Notes under the pieces: generated by a model
What the model was told of the DNA's origin: nothing
Seen by the model: the letters and a program-made list of their open reading frames with translations, nothing else
Database searches by the model: none
Translations under genes and position numbers: made by a program
Shown here: positions 20,919 to 28,665 of the stretch, one piece after another
Layout of the letters: each line of letters opens with the position of its first letter
Position numbering within the stretch: position 1 is the stretch's first letter
NCBI GenBank assembly: GCA_050309435.1
Contig: JBNRMJ010000007.1
Span: 1-28,665 of the forward strand
Reading direction: 5' to 3'
Source: CAYXVJ01 sp050309435
Lineage (GTDB): Bacteria > Bacillota > Clostridia > Saccharofermentanales > Fastidiosipilaceae
Length of the DNA: 28,665 nt

Positions 20919-22448
20919 TTAAGACCAGTTCTCGCCTGCCTCCTCTACCTGCTTCTTCAGCACTTCGGTCGTCAGGCGTTCGGTCACGCAATGTCTCGCG
21001 TACTCGTAATCGTCGTGATAGTATTCGTGCCCGCTGATGATCATGAAGCGAATGTCTCCGAGGCCGCAGATCAAGACGGCATCGCCCGGTGCGGCATGCA
21101 TAATTGCGTAGCGCATCGCTTCCTGACGACTGTATATCACGTGGCATTTCTCTGGAGCGATATACTCTTTCAGGTCTTTGACTATGCTGACGATATTCTC
21201 CCCGAAGACCAGATCGCTTGTGAGGACAACTTCATCGGCCAGTTCGTTCATCAGCTGACTGATCCGGGGCCGTCTGGTCTTGTCGCGCTGACCGGCAGAG
21301 CTCATGACCATCCATACCCTCTTCGGATTCAGATCCCGGACCGAGCGAAGCGATTGCTCGATCGCCCGCGGCGTGACCGCGAAGTCCACGATCACGGCGA
21401 AATCCTGTCCTTCATGAACCGGCTGCATCCGTCCGTCGACGCCGACAAATTCCTGTAGCAGACGAACGCCGTTATCCAAATCCATACCCAGCCCTTCGAC
21501 GCAGGCGGCAAGCGCAGCCGTCATGTTATAAGCCTGGAACTGTCCGTAGACCTTGGTCTGAAGCTTATAACTCTTATGCCCTGACGTTAAGGAAAAACTC
21601 AGTCCGTGCAAGCCGTTATGAACATCGGATATGCGGTAATCGGCTCCGGCCGCCTGTCCGTAGGAGACGACTCGTCCTTTACTATGTTGCTTATACTCTT
21701 CAAAACGCTCGTCATCTGCGTTCAAGACGGCGACGGCATCACGGTCCAGCTGTTCGAATAAACGGCGTTTGGCTCTGGCATACTCATCCATCGTGTGGTG
21801 GTAGTCCAGATGCTCGTGTGACAAATTGGTGAAGACGGCGGCTTTAAATGGAATGCCTCTGAGTCGATGCTGATCCAGAGCGTGAGACGATGCTTCCATA
21901 CCGATCATATTACAGCCGGCGGCTTTCATCCTGGCAAAGGTCGCATGCAAGGCAGGGCTGTCCGGCGTGGTATGGCTGCCGTGTTCGCTCGTATAACCGG
22001 GATACGAGATGCCCGGCGTACCGATGCGGCCGACCGTCTTACCGCTTTTTTCCATCAGATAAGTTATCAGCTGATTGGTCGATGTCTTCCCGTCCGTACC
22101 GCTGACTGCCGTATAGACAACACCGTCTTCACGGCTCGTGCCGTAAAGCGTCGCACAAACGGGTCCCAGAGAGTAACGAACGCTTTCGACTTGAATCTGT
22201 ATCAAGTCGACATCCTCCGAGATTCTCTCGACCAGGGCGGCAGCGGCACCTGCCTCCTTTACTTGAGCGAGGTAATCATGGCCGTCGTTTTTCAAACCTG
22301 GAATCGCGGCAAAAAGATAACCCTTCTTAATATCGCGGGAATCCAGAGAAATTCCCGTGATCTCGACATCACCCCAAGCAGCGCTGTCCTTAGCCGGATG
22401 AATGATTCTTTTTATCTCTATGCTTTTGATAAGTTCTGCCAAACGCAT
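20919..22448 (-). CDS. Divergent MurE-like Mur ligase
   Basis: A 509-aa ligase of the MurE type (UDP-MurNAc-tripeptide synthetase). The N-terminal UDP-MurNAc domain is standard (ISLDSRDIKKGYLFAAIPG, NDGHDYL). The central ATPase has GTDGKTST (117-124), HTTPDSPAL, MEASSHALDQHRL, FTNLSHEHLDYH (206-217) and the lysine to be carbamylated, Lys227, in YARAKRRLF. Several positions depart from the family as I know it: GTN is GTD, DHLDYH is EHLDYH, VDYAHTP is VDFAVTP (354-360), G-GDRDKxxRP is SAGQRDKTRRP, and the DNPR substrate motif is replaced by SDLVFGEN (411-418). It may add an unusual amino acid, or be a paralogue of a second, canonical MurE. It starts 4 bases after the thrC stop. Confidence 0.85.
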   Translation of the reverse strand: MRLAELIKSIEIKRIIHPAKDSAAWGDVEITGISLDSRDIKKGYLFAAIPGLKNDGHDYLAQVKEAGAAAALVERISEDVDLIQIQVESVRYSLGPVCATLYGTSREDGVVYTAVSGTDGKTSTNQLITYLMEKSGKTVGRIGTPGISYPGYTSEHGSHTTPDSPALHATFARMKAAGCNMIGMEASSHALDQHRLRGIPFKAAVFTNLSHEHLDYHHTMDEYARAKRRLFEQLDRDAVAVLNADDERFEEYKQHSKGRVVSYGQAAGADYRISDVHNGLHGLSFSLTSGHKSYKLQTKVYGQFQAYNMTAALAACVEGLGMDLDNGVRLLQEFVGVDGRMQPVHEGQDFAVIVDFAVTPRAIEQSLRSVRDLNPKRVWMVMSSAGQRDKTRRPRISQLMNELADEVVLTSDLVFGENIVSIVKDLKEYIAPEKCHVIYSRQEAMRYAIMHAAPGDAVLICGLGDIRFMIISGHEYYHDDYEYARHCVTERLTTEVLKKQVEEAGENWS

Positions 22449-22452
22449 AATC

Positions 22453-23967
22453 TCAGATGACTCCTTTGGCTTTTATGAGATCCAGCACAACCGTCTCGAT
22501 CTCTTCGGGTGTACAACTCTCTTCATGAATGACCGGGAGTGCGGTCAACTTCTGCAGGCCAGAAGGAATTTCCAGGTCGCTTTCGTTGGATAAAAGCGGC
22601 CATAAGTCCATCTCGTTACGATCTTCCATATCCTCGTTGAAGAGAGCGCTGCAAACCGTTCCCGCGAACTTAAACGGACTTGCTGTGGCGACGTAGACAA
22701 CCGGCGAGTAATCTCTGGCGCGTCTGCGATAACGGGAATAAACATTAAAGGCCACGGCTGTATGTGGATCCACCACGTGATCCGTATCGTCATAAGTTTG
22801 GAGGATCGTCCGGATGACACCCTTATCATCGGCGAAGCCTCCGACAAAGACGCTTTGAATGCTTTTTCTCAGGTTATGCCCGATGAAGTATTCACCGTTC
22901 AAGGTCAAATCCTTCATCATATTCCGGATAAAGCCGGCATCCTGGCCGCTCATTTCGAAGAGCAGACGCTCGAGATTGCTGGATATCAAAATATCCATAG
23001 ACGGCGTATTGGTTTTGAACAGCTGGCGTTTGATGCTGTAGCTTCCCGTCCGCAGAAAATCCGACAAGACATTGTTCCTGTTGGAAGCGCAGATCAGCAT
23101 GTTCACCGGCAGACCCATTTCGCGGGCATACCAGGCCGCCAGGATATTGCCGAAGTTACCGGTGGGAACGGCGAAGTTCAGTTTCGTATCCCACTCGATC
23201 TTTTCGCGTTTCACCAGATCCAGATATGCGGACCAGTAATAGGCGATCTGCGTGACCAGACGACCCCAGTTTATCGAATTGGCCGAGGTCAGAAGAATGC
23301 CTCTTGCGGCAAGTTCCTCTCGAAGCTCCGCATTGGCCATACAAGACTTGATACCGGCTTGCGCTTCGTCGAAATTACCTTCGACAGCCATCACGTGCAG
23401 ATTATCCGCAGTGCTGGTCGTCATCTGTAATTCCTGGATACGCGAAACACCGCCTTTCGGGTAGAAGCAAATCAGCTTCGTTCCGGGCACGTCGCGAAAG
23501 CCTTCCAGAGCCGCTTTACCGGTATCGCCGCTGGTTGCCGTTAAGATAAGCACTTCCTTACCCGGAGCAACTTTCTCCACTGCCATCGACATTAAATGCG
23601 GCAGAAGCTGTAGCGCCATATCCTTGAAGGCTGAGGTTGGTCCGTGCCATAACTCGAGCATATACTCGAAATCGTTATAAGGATTGATTTGAACCAGCTT
23701 GGCGGCCTCTCCGGAAAACTTCTCTTCGTCATAAGCAAGTAAAGCCGCGTCAAGCAGTTCCCGATAAGAAAAATCGGTTAAAAAGAGACTCAGAATATAA
23801 GCCACCCGTTCCGGAAAGCTCTGCTCGATCAAGCTCGTCAACGCGCGTTCTGTCAGTTTGGGAATGCTCGCGGGAACCAGGAGTCCGCCGTCCGGAGCCA
23901 AACCCTGCAGTATGGCTTCGGCGGAACTGTAACGTGCCTCAAAACCTCGGGTACTAATGTATTCCAT
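22453..23967 (-). CDS. thrC: Threonine synthase
   Basis: ThrC converts O-phosphohomoserine to threonine with pyridoxal phosphate, the last step of threonine synthesis. The 504-aa protein is of the long type. The N-terminal STRGFEARYSSAEAILQGLAPDGGL is typical, the PLP lysine is Lys115 in HGPTSAFKDMALQ, the phosphate loop TATSGDTGKAALEG follows (143-156), and NSINWGRLVTQIAYY and VPTGNFGNILA are further hallmarks. The start at 23967 has GAGGA 7 bases upstream. It is followed after 4 bases by the murE-like gene and preceded by the T/P-rich membrane protein gene; no other threonine pathway gene is in view. Confidence 0.96.
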   Translation of the reverse strand: MEYISTRGFEARYSSAEAILQGLAPDGGLLVPASIPKLTERALTSLIEQSFPERVAYILSLFLTDFSYRELLDAALLAYDEEKFSGEAAKLVQINPYNDFEYMLELWHGPTSAFKDMALQLLPHLMSMAVEKVAPGKEVLILTATSGDTGKAALEGFRDVPGTKLICFYPKGGVSRIQELQMTTSTADNLHVMAVEGNFDEAQAGIKSCMANAELREELAARGILLTSANSINWGRLVTQIAYYWSAYLDLVKREKIEWDTKLNFAVPTGNFGNILAAWYAREMGLPVNMLICASNRNNVLSDFLRTGSYSIKRQLFKTNTPSMDILISSNLERLLFEMSGQDAGFIRNMMKDLTLNGEYFIGHNLRKSIQSVFVGGFADDKGVIRTILQTYDDTDHVVDPHTAVAFNVYSRYRRRARDYSPVVYVATASPFKFAGTVCSALFNEDMEDRNEMDLWPLLSNESDLEIPSGLQKLTALPVIHEESCTPEEIETVVLDLIKAKGVI

Positions 23968-24028
23968 ATCTAATCCTCATTCATCATCAATAATCAGAAT
24001 CACCGGTAAGTAGTATCAGCACCGCGCT

Positions 24029-25225
24029 TTACGGTGTGACAGTCGGTGCGGCTGTCGGCGACGGAGCAGAAGCATTCGTGCCGGAGCTTGTCGTACTCGG
24101 CGTAGCGGTCGTAGTCGAAGTAGTCGGAGCAGTCGTTGATGTCGTGGTCGGGGCTTCTGTCGTCGTACTTTCGCTTGTCGGAGACGAAGTTGGAGTCGTT
24201 TGACTCGTTTGGCTCGTACTCGGAGCTGTGGTCGGTGCCTGTGTTGTCGTGGTCGCAGGCGGAGCTGTTGTTGTCGGCTGCGCCGTTGTCGTGGTCGGCG
24301 CCAGCGTCGGAGTCGGCGTAGGTGTCGGTTCGAACAAGGCCATATACTGATCAAGCAACAGCTTGTACGCCTCGTCTTCCGGAGACAGTTCCTGCAGCGC
24401 CGTCAAAAGCCAGGCCAGACGTTCGCTGTCATCCGAATCCGGGCCTGCATTGCCGGGCGGGATAATCGGTGTCGGTGTCGGCGCCTCTGTCGGAGTCGGC
24501 TCGGGCGTGGGTTCCGGTGTCGGCGAGTTCGCCAGCGTAGTCGTTGTCGGAAGCTCGCCGGCAGATGTTTCTTCGCTACTTGAACTTGCAGGCGGGGTGT
24601 TATTTTTCGGTAAAAAACGAACCGCGACAAAAATGACGGCCAGAACACCGACTACAAGTGCAAGAATCTGCCAGAGCGGCTTTCTTCTGCGTCCGGAAGC
24701 CGGGATCAGGATCTTCGCCGCATCTCCGCCTTCGCTCAGTTGCTGGATATATTGATCGTCCGAGCGAAGATCGCCATGAAATGTATTTCGCCTGGCCTGC
24801 GTATCCATGCTTCGGGCCAGACGACCGGCGGCATAGGTCATGCCCGTCGAGCTTCTCTCCTTCATGGCGGCAGCTTCTGCCATATCCGCCTTAACCGCCT
24901 TCAGGTATAAATCCGTACGAAAACGCTCGTCTTCGGTTAAAAACTCCATCTCCGAGAGAGATTCCAAAGCTTCCAAAGCCAGCTTGGGTTCGCCCCAGGC
25001 CATTTGACAGCATGCGTTCAAGAGCACCGCTTCGGCGAAATCAGGATAGGTGGATGCAAGCTGACGCAACGCGATACTCGCAATGTCGCCGCTGCCCGAC
25101 TTGATTTGACCGATCGCACGATTGTAACGGGCGACGGCCTCTTCCTTAATATCCGGAGCTGCAAAATCCAGAACTTCATCAATATTTAAAGCATCAAAGC
25201 GACTCGCTTCTTCCTGCCATCTCAT
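24029..25225 (-). CDS. Single-pass membrane protein with TPR-like N-terminus and T/P-rich extracellular tail
   Basis: A 398-aa protein I cannot assign to a named family. Residues 1-150 are alpha-helical and TPR-like (RYNRAIGQI, ALRQLASTYPDFAEAVLL, EPKLALEALESLSEM). A basic patch (GRRRKPLW) precedes one transmembrane helix (184-203), so the N-terminus should be cytoplasmic and the rest outside. The outside part has a first T/P stalk (about 226-258, PTPEPTPEPTPTEAP), a helical island (264-298) and a long tail of Thr/Pro/Ser (300-398) like a mucin or O-glycosylated wall-spanning spacer. No sorting signal is seen. It lies between folC (23 bases upstream) and thrC (61 bases downstream). The ribosome site is weak. 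Confidence 0.7.
   Translation of the reverse strand: MRWQEEASRFDALNIDEVLDFAAPDIKEEAVARYNRAIGQIKSGSGDIASIALRQLASTYPDFAEAVLLNACCQMAWGEPKLALEALESLSEMEFLTEDERFRTDLYLKAVKADMAEAAAMKERSSTGMTYAAGRLARSMDTQARRNTFHGDLRSDDQYIQQLSEGGDAAKILIPASGRRRKPLWQILALVVGVLAVIFVAVRFLPKNNTPPASSSSEETSAGELPTTTTLANSPTPEPTPEPTPTEAPTPTPIIPPGNAGPDSDDSERLAWLLTALQELSPEDEAYKLLLDQYMALFEPTPTPTPTLAPTTTTAQPTTTAPPATTTTQAPTTAPSTSQTSQTTPTSSPTSESTTTEAPTTTSTTAPTTSTTTATPSTTSSGTNASAPSPTAAPTVTP
24035..24330 (-). repeat. Low-complexity Thr/Pro/Ser coding repeat
   Basis: Irregular runs of ACN and CCN codons (seen as GTCGG, GTCGTAG and CGG words on the plus strand) that encode the C-terminal stalk of the membrane protein at 24029-25225. Antisense frames through it give meaningless Arg/Ser-rich proteins. 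Such tracts change length by slippage. Confidence 0.75.
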
Positions 25226-25248
25226 CTATCCAGACAACCTCAATTCAA

Positions 25249-26649
25249 TTAATCGGTATGCGTTATTTTAGCATAAGCCAGCTTTAAATCGCTGGCCAGG
25301 TATAACGATCCCCAAGCCAATAAGATACGGTTATCGGCAGCTGCCAACTCGAGTCCTTTGCTTAAGGCGAGGCTACAATCTTTTTCAACCGCCAGCTGCG
25401 GTTTTCTCGTCTCCGGATGCGTTTCATAGAAAGCCTCGATATCGCGAAGATAATCGTTTGCGTCTTTTTTTCGGAAGATCGTGGGTTCTGTGACGATAAT
25501 GGAATCGACCTCGTAACGGGCTTCGCCAAGGAGTTCTTCCAGCATCGGTTTATCTTCCTTGTCGGCAAGTACGCCTGTCAGCATCACGATTTTTCGCCCC
25601 GCTGCCAAAAGATCCATGCTCTCGCGAAGTTTCCAGGCCGCCTGCGGGTTATGAGCGCCGTCGATAATGAAAAGCGGATTCTCTTGAACCACTTCGACTC
25701 TCGCCGGCCAGACGGCCTGCCTGACGCCCCGGTAGATCGCTTCGGTTGCCGTTAACTCCGGCATAAAGGCTTCTACCGCCCGTATCGCCAGAGATGCATT
25801 GAGATTCTGATAAGATCCGATCAATCTCGTTTGGAGAGGACGCGCATAGCCGCTCAGGCGGAAGATCTGTCCGGAAAAGCTTCGTTCCATCGGCACGATA
25901 TCTTCATCCCCTACCTCGATCAATGGCACATCCAGATCCCGGCAGCGCTTCGAGATCACGCGTCTGATCTCATCGGCTTCTTCTTGGGTCTTCGTCGCCA
26001 GCTCAGGCTTGTAAAGCAAGACCGCTTTCGTTCCGGCCTTGATAATGCCGGCTTTCTCGGCCGCAATCTCACCGATCGTATTACCCAGCCGGTCCATGTG
26101 ATCGTAACCGAGAGCAGTAATCACGCAGACATCCGCGACATCGATGACGTTGGTCGAATCGAGACGTCCGCCCAGGCCCACTTCTAAAACCACCACATCG
26201 CAATTCTGTTCTGCGAAATATAGTAAAGCCATCGCCGTAATCAGTTCGAATTCGGTGGGAGAATCAAGACTGTCGCCGATCATATCGTCTGCTGCCCGGG
26301 AGACTCTGGTAAAAATGGCGGCAACATCATCATCCGTGATTTCACCGACGCGGTCATCATGTACTCTTCTTTGGGCATCTGCCGGTCCGTCTAAAACTCT
26401 TACTCTGTCGTTGAAACGATTAATGTAAGGAGAAGTATAAATGCCAACTTTCAACCCGGCCTCCGCCAGGATGGTCGCGATATAAGTAACGGTGCTGCCT
26501 TTACCATTAGTGCCGGCAACATGGATATAACGAAGCTTTTTCTGCGGATCGCCCAAACGACGCATCAACTCTGCCACCCGTTCCAAACCCAGGCGGCTGC
26601 CAAAGCGCCATGTCTTCTCCAGATATTCCATCACTTCGCGGTAATTCAT
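25249..26649 (-). CDS. folC: Bifunctional folylpolyglutamate synthase / dihydrofolate synthase
   Basis: FolC joins glutamate to dihydropteroate and to folates, retaining them in the cytoplasm. The 466-aa enzyme has the P-loop AGTNGKGST (45-53), TSPYINRFNDR (72-82), EVGLGGRLDSTN, ITALGYDHMDRLGNTIGEIA with the carbamylated-Lys segment AAEKAGIIK, and the C-terminal IIDGAHNPQAAWKL. TSPYINRFNDR is a slight variant of the usual TSPHL...ER. It is slightly longer than the usual 420-440 aa, owing to a charged insert (about 86-105, GPADAQRRVHDDR). The start is the ATG at 26649 with GGAAGG 8 bases upstream; a TTG two codons earlier is less likely. It lies 17 bases after the GtrA-domain gene. Confidence 0.95.
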   Translation of the reverse strand: MNYREVMEYLEKTWRFGSRLGLERVAELMRRLGDPQKKLRYIHVAGTNGKGSTVTYIATILAEAGLKVGIYTSPYINRFNDRVRVLDGPADAQRRVHDDRVGEITDDDVAAIFTRVSRAADDMIGDSLDSPTEFELITAMALLYFAEQNCDVVVLEVGLGGRLDSTNVIDVADVCVITALGYDHMDRLGNTIGEIAAEKAGIIKAGTKAVLLYKPELATKTQEEADEIRRVISKRCRDLDVPLIEVGDEDIVPMERSFSGQIFRLSGYARPLQTRLIGSYQNLNASLAIRAVEAFMPELTATEAIYRGVRQAVWPARVEVVQENPLFIIDGAHNPQAAWKLRESMDLLAAGRKIVMLTGVLADKEDKPMLEELLGEARYEVDSIIVTEPTIFRKKDANDYLRDIEAFYETHPETRKPQLAVEKDCSLALSKGLELAAADNRILLAWGSLYLASDLKLAYAKITHTD

Positions 26650-26666
26650 AATCAAGGCCTTCCTAT

Positions 26667-27533
26667 CTATTGCGCACGCCTTTTAAAGACGAAGAGCTTG
26701 CTAAACACATAATTCACAACAACAACGATCAGCGATATCAAGAGATTGCTGACATCACGTGCGATCGATAAGAGATTTTCGAGGATAAACAAGCCCAGGA
26801 ATTCAACAAGCAAGCCCGATGCGAGCCTCGCTACGAAGAATTTTAGCATCTCGTGCCAGAAATTCCCACTCGCCTGAAACACCAGCTTGCGATTCGTCAA
26901 ATAGGCGAAGAGAACCGCCAGAACCCAGGATACCAGCTTCGGTACGAACCAGCCGAACTCGGATCCTCCGCCCGTCACCGTGCCGTATAAAAGGTAATTC
27001 ATGCCGTTGAAACTGACGATGCTGACGACAGTCGTGAGCAATCCGAATATTATATATAGCAAAACGGGATAAGTAACAAAGCTGACCGTCAGATGTCCAA
27101 AAAAGAGCGCGAGCGCGATTAGATAAGAGGCAGCTATGGCAGACATCTCCAAGCGGTCGATCAGATAATACGTAGCGGCAAAGGCGCCGCCCAAAGTCAA
27201 AAAGAGTCTGATGATCTCGAGCCATAGAGCTTCTGTCCGGCCAAGCTTACTGCCGGCCAGCCAGCTATCCTTGTTGCGCTGCCAGGCTGGAATCTGAAGC
27301 AAAATAAAGGTGATACAAGCTAGAGCTGCGGCCGGATAGAGTCCTTTGCCATTTGATATGGAGTAAATGAGATGAAAGATCAGAGCATAGCCTATCGCAC
27401 CTATGCCCCAGAGCAGGACATTTCGTCGAAACGAGGTCTGATCGATTTGGATTCGCAGAGACGAAAGAAAGCCAGATGCATCACTGTGCACCTGGCTCAC
27501 TTGATTTAAATGTTTGTCACTATGTTTCTTCAC
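26667..27533 (-). CDS. GtrA-domain membrane protein with extra N-terminal helices
   Basis: A 288-aa polytopic membrane protein. The C-terminal half (about 157-285) is a GtrA/DPMS-type domain: four helices with LLYIIFGLLTTVVS, WVLAVLFAYLTNRKLVF, FFVARLASGLLVEFLGLFI and VVVNYVFSKLFVFKRR. GtrA proteins take part in moving or using lipid-linked sugars for surface glycans. The N-terminal half adds four more predicted helices (about 38-58, 65-82, 103-125, 133-153) not found in the usual 120-150-aa family member. The start is GTG at 27533 with GGTGA 6 bases upstream. It lies between the T/P-rich surface protein and folC, consistent with a cell-surface glycan role (inference). Confidence 0.85.
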   Translation of the reverse strand: MKKHSDKHLNQVSQVHSDASGFLSSLRIQIDQTSFRRNVLLWGIGAIGYALIFHLIYSISNGKGLYPAAALACITFILLQIPAWQRNKDSWLAGSKLGRTEALWLEIIRLFLTLGGAFAATYYLIDRLEMSAIAASYLIALALFFGHLTVSFVTYPVLLYIIFGLLTTVVSIVSFNGMNYLLYGTVTGGGSEFGWFVPKLVSWVLAVLFAYLTNRKLVFQASGNFWHEMLKFFVARLASGLLVEFLGLFILENLLSIARDVSNLLISLIVVVVNYVFSKLFVFKRRAQ

Positions 27534-27600
27534 GCAAAGTCACCAAGCTTTCAATATTCATCACTTGTATCGGCTCGCACGTAAAGCTATTAATTCTATC

Positions 27601-28665
27601 TTACTTATTTTCCGGACGATTGTTCTGATCAGGATTTGGCTGGCGGGCGCGAAGCGTCGGATCCTGAAGAGTAACGGATCGGGTGACCGGTTTGGAGCGA
27701 TTTAACTTACTCAAGACGATCAAAGTGATAATCAATAAGAAAAGTATAACACCAAAGCCGATTGCAATCCCCTTCAACGGTAAAGCCTTGATGACATCCA
27801 TCAGGCCGCCTTTCCCATCTTTATCGGAGGGCTTCGTCAAGGCAGTAGTTTCGCTGCTCTCTTCCGTAGCACTGCTTTCGACCACGCTCTCGCTTGTTTC
27901 TTCGCTGCTCAGTTCTGTTTCTTCCGGCTCCGGTGTATAGAGCTCAAACTTGCTTGAACCGTCAGAGAGTGTTTCATAGAGGTATAGCGATCGGCTTCCG
28001 TTTGAACCGAGCACCTGTAAAAGCACACGATTGGAGTTCTCTATATCAATCAGCGCGGACGTTAATTCGCCGCCAAGAGAATATTCGGCAATTTCATAGC
28101 CGCTGATTTCTCCGACATCCCCGTCTATCGGTAACACCGTGTAGCTATCGTCATCAAAATCAAAGTTCACGCGGCTGTAATACGGATACAGTTGATTGCT
28201 GACGCTGTCGAACAAAAAGAATCCTTCTTCCAACTCGGGATCTTCCAAATATAGCAAAGTCTGCCCCGTGCTGTCGTTGAACCAGGTTGTGATCAGCGAG
28301 CCCAGAATGTCCCGCTTAACTTCGGTGAATCCCGCCGGAACCTGATGCGAATCTGGCTGTCTGGCGATATAAGTACCGGTTGTTCCCATGACATGGCGAA
28401 GTTCCAAACCGACTTGAATGACTTCAGATGTACTTGCTTCCGAAGTGGCTTCCGTCGTAGTCGTTTCGCTTGTAGTTGTCTCTGCAGGAGCAGTCGTTTC
28501 GGACGGCTCGCCGGTGGGTACCGGTGACGGTGTGGGACCGGCTGTCGTAGGTGACGTTGTGGGAGTCGGTCCGTCGGTCGGTCTTGTTGTTGTCGGAGTA
28601 GTCTGCTGGGTAGTCGGCTGTTGTGTCGTAGTCGTGGTTGCTGCAGTTGTTGGTGCGGTAGTAGT
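27601..28665 (-). CDS. T/P-rich surface protein with C-terminal membrane anchor (N-terminus beyond the right edge)
   Basis: An open frame that enters from the right edge without a start; 354 codons are visible. The first 78 or so residues are Thr/Pro/Ser-rich (TTTAPTTAATTTTTQQPTT at the edge). A globular, probably beta-rich domain follows (about 90-245; GFFLFDSVSNQLYPYYSRV). After an acidic Ser/Glu stretch (ETELSSEETSESVVESS) come one transmembrane helix (about 299-319, IAIGFGVILFLLIITLIVL) and a basic cytoplasmic tail of about 35 residues. Topology is therefore type I, outside to inside. An internal TTG at 28407 or ATG at 28389 could be mistaken for starts, but the frame and composition continue upstream. 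The function is unknown; no known domain is recognised. It mirrors the other T/P-stalk protein at 24029-25225. Confidence 0.75.
   Translation of the reverse strand, partial: TTTAPTTAATTTTTQQPTTQQTTPTTTRPTDGPTPTTSPTTAGPTPSPVPTGEPSETTAPAETTTSETTTTEATSEASTSEVIQVGLELRHVMGTTGTYIARQPDSHQVPAGFTEVKRDILGSLITTWFNDSTGQTLLYLEDPELEEGFFLFDSVSNQLYPYYSRVNFDFDDDSYTVLPIDGDVGEISGYEIAEYSLGGELTSALIDIENSNRVLLQVLGSNGSRSLYLYETLSDGSSKFELYTPEPEETELSSEETSESVVESSATEESSETTALTKPSDKDGKGGLMDVIKALPLKGIAIGFGVILFLLIITLIVLSKLNRSKPVTRSVTLQDPTLRARQPNPDQNNRPENK
28440..28665 (-). repeat. Low-complexity Thr/Pro coding repeat at the right edge
   Basis: ACN/CCN codon runs encoding the stalk of the surface protein that runs off the window. 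Similar in composition to the tract at 24035-24330 but not an obvious copy of it. Confidence 0.6.

Noticed and set aside
24200..24583. Arg/Ser/Cys-rich plus-strand frames
   Set aside because: They are mirror readings of the Thr/Pro codon repeats.
28389..28407. Start codon (TTG or ATG) for the surface protein inside the window
   Set aside because: The same frame stays open to the right edge with Thr/Pro-rich coding character, so the true start is beyond the window.

Overview
The window looks like a chromosomal segment of a Bacillota (Clostridia-like) bacterium of medium GC content. The clues are a PyrR-type transcription attenuator in front of pyrR, strong GGAGG ribosome-binding sites, two lipobox adaptor proteins feeding an FtsX-type ABC exporter, many TGn-extended -10 promoters, and a mix of housekeeping and glycan-degrading genes. 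I cannot name the genus from sequence alone.

Layout. (i) 1-4600: a GH43-like beta-propeller glycosidase (minus) diverges from a two-gene plus operon (orotate-PRTase-like protein, YgjP-type metalloprotease). Convergent to these is a pyrR-mutY operon whose leader carries a perfect PyrR-binding loop and an intrinsic terminator. (ii) 4601-6350: tRNA-Leu(CAA) with its terminator, an AT-rich and apparently N-terminally truncated PHP phosphatase gene, and an NAD(P)H:FMN reductase with its own promoter and terminator. (iii) 6380-14491: a tightly coupled six-gene minus operon with three membrane-fusion/adaptor proteins in tandem, one 963-aa FtsX permease and two ATPases; the last ATPase has a C-terminal AbrB-like domain. 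(iv) 14560-14870: tRNA-Arg(CCU), whose 3' trailer is an array of six 24/25-bp repeats that imitate the tRNA's own 3' end, followed by a terminator. (v) 14898-16500: a GNAT acetyltransferase and a GT2 glycosyltransferase. (vi) 16562-17985: a GH125 alpha-mannosidase gene. (vii) 18013-19851: a SixA phosphatase-CHAD fusion and a small DUF4870-like membrane protein. (viii) 19900-20340: a 550-bp intergenic region with a candidate C-rich small RNA (minus) and a structured leader for a DsbA-like oxidoreductase. (ix) 20856-28665: a minus-strand run of a T/P-rich surface protein (runs off the right edge), GtrA-domain membrane protein, folC, a membrane protein with a mucin-like tail, thrC and a divergent murE-like ligase, ended by a bidirectional terminator.

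How genes work together. The six-gene ABC operon should make one envelope-spanning exporter. PyrR probably controls its own operon and therefore also the DNA-repair gene mutY in response to pyrimidines. GH43 and GH125 suggest use of plant or yeast-type glycans, but they lie apart and in separate transcription units. The best candidates for undescribed biology are the tRNA-3'-end repeat array behind tRNA-Arg, the small-RNA locus with three segments resembling the complement of a ribosome-binding site, the three-adaptor exporter with an AbrB-tailed ATPase, and the SixA-CHAD fusion.
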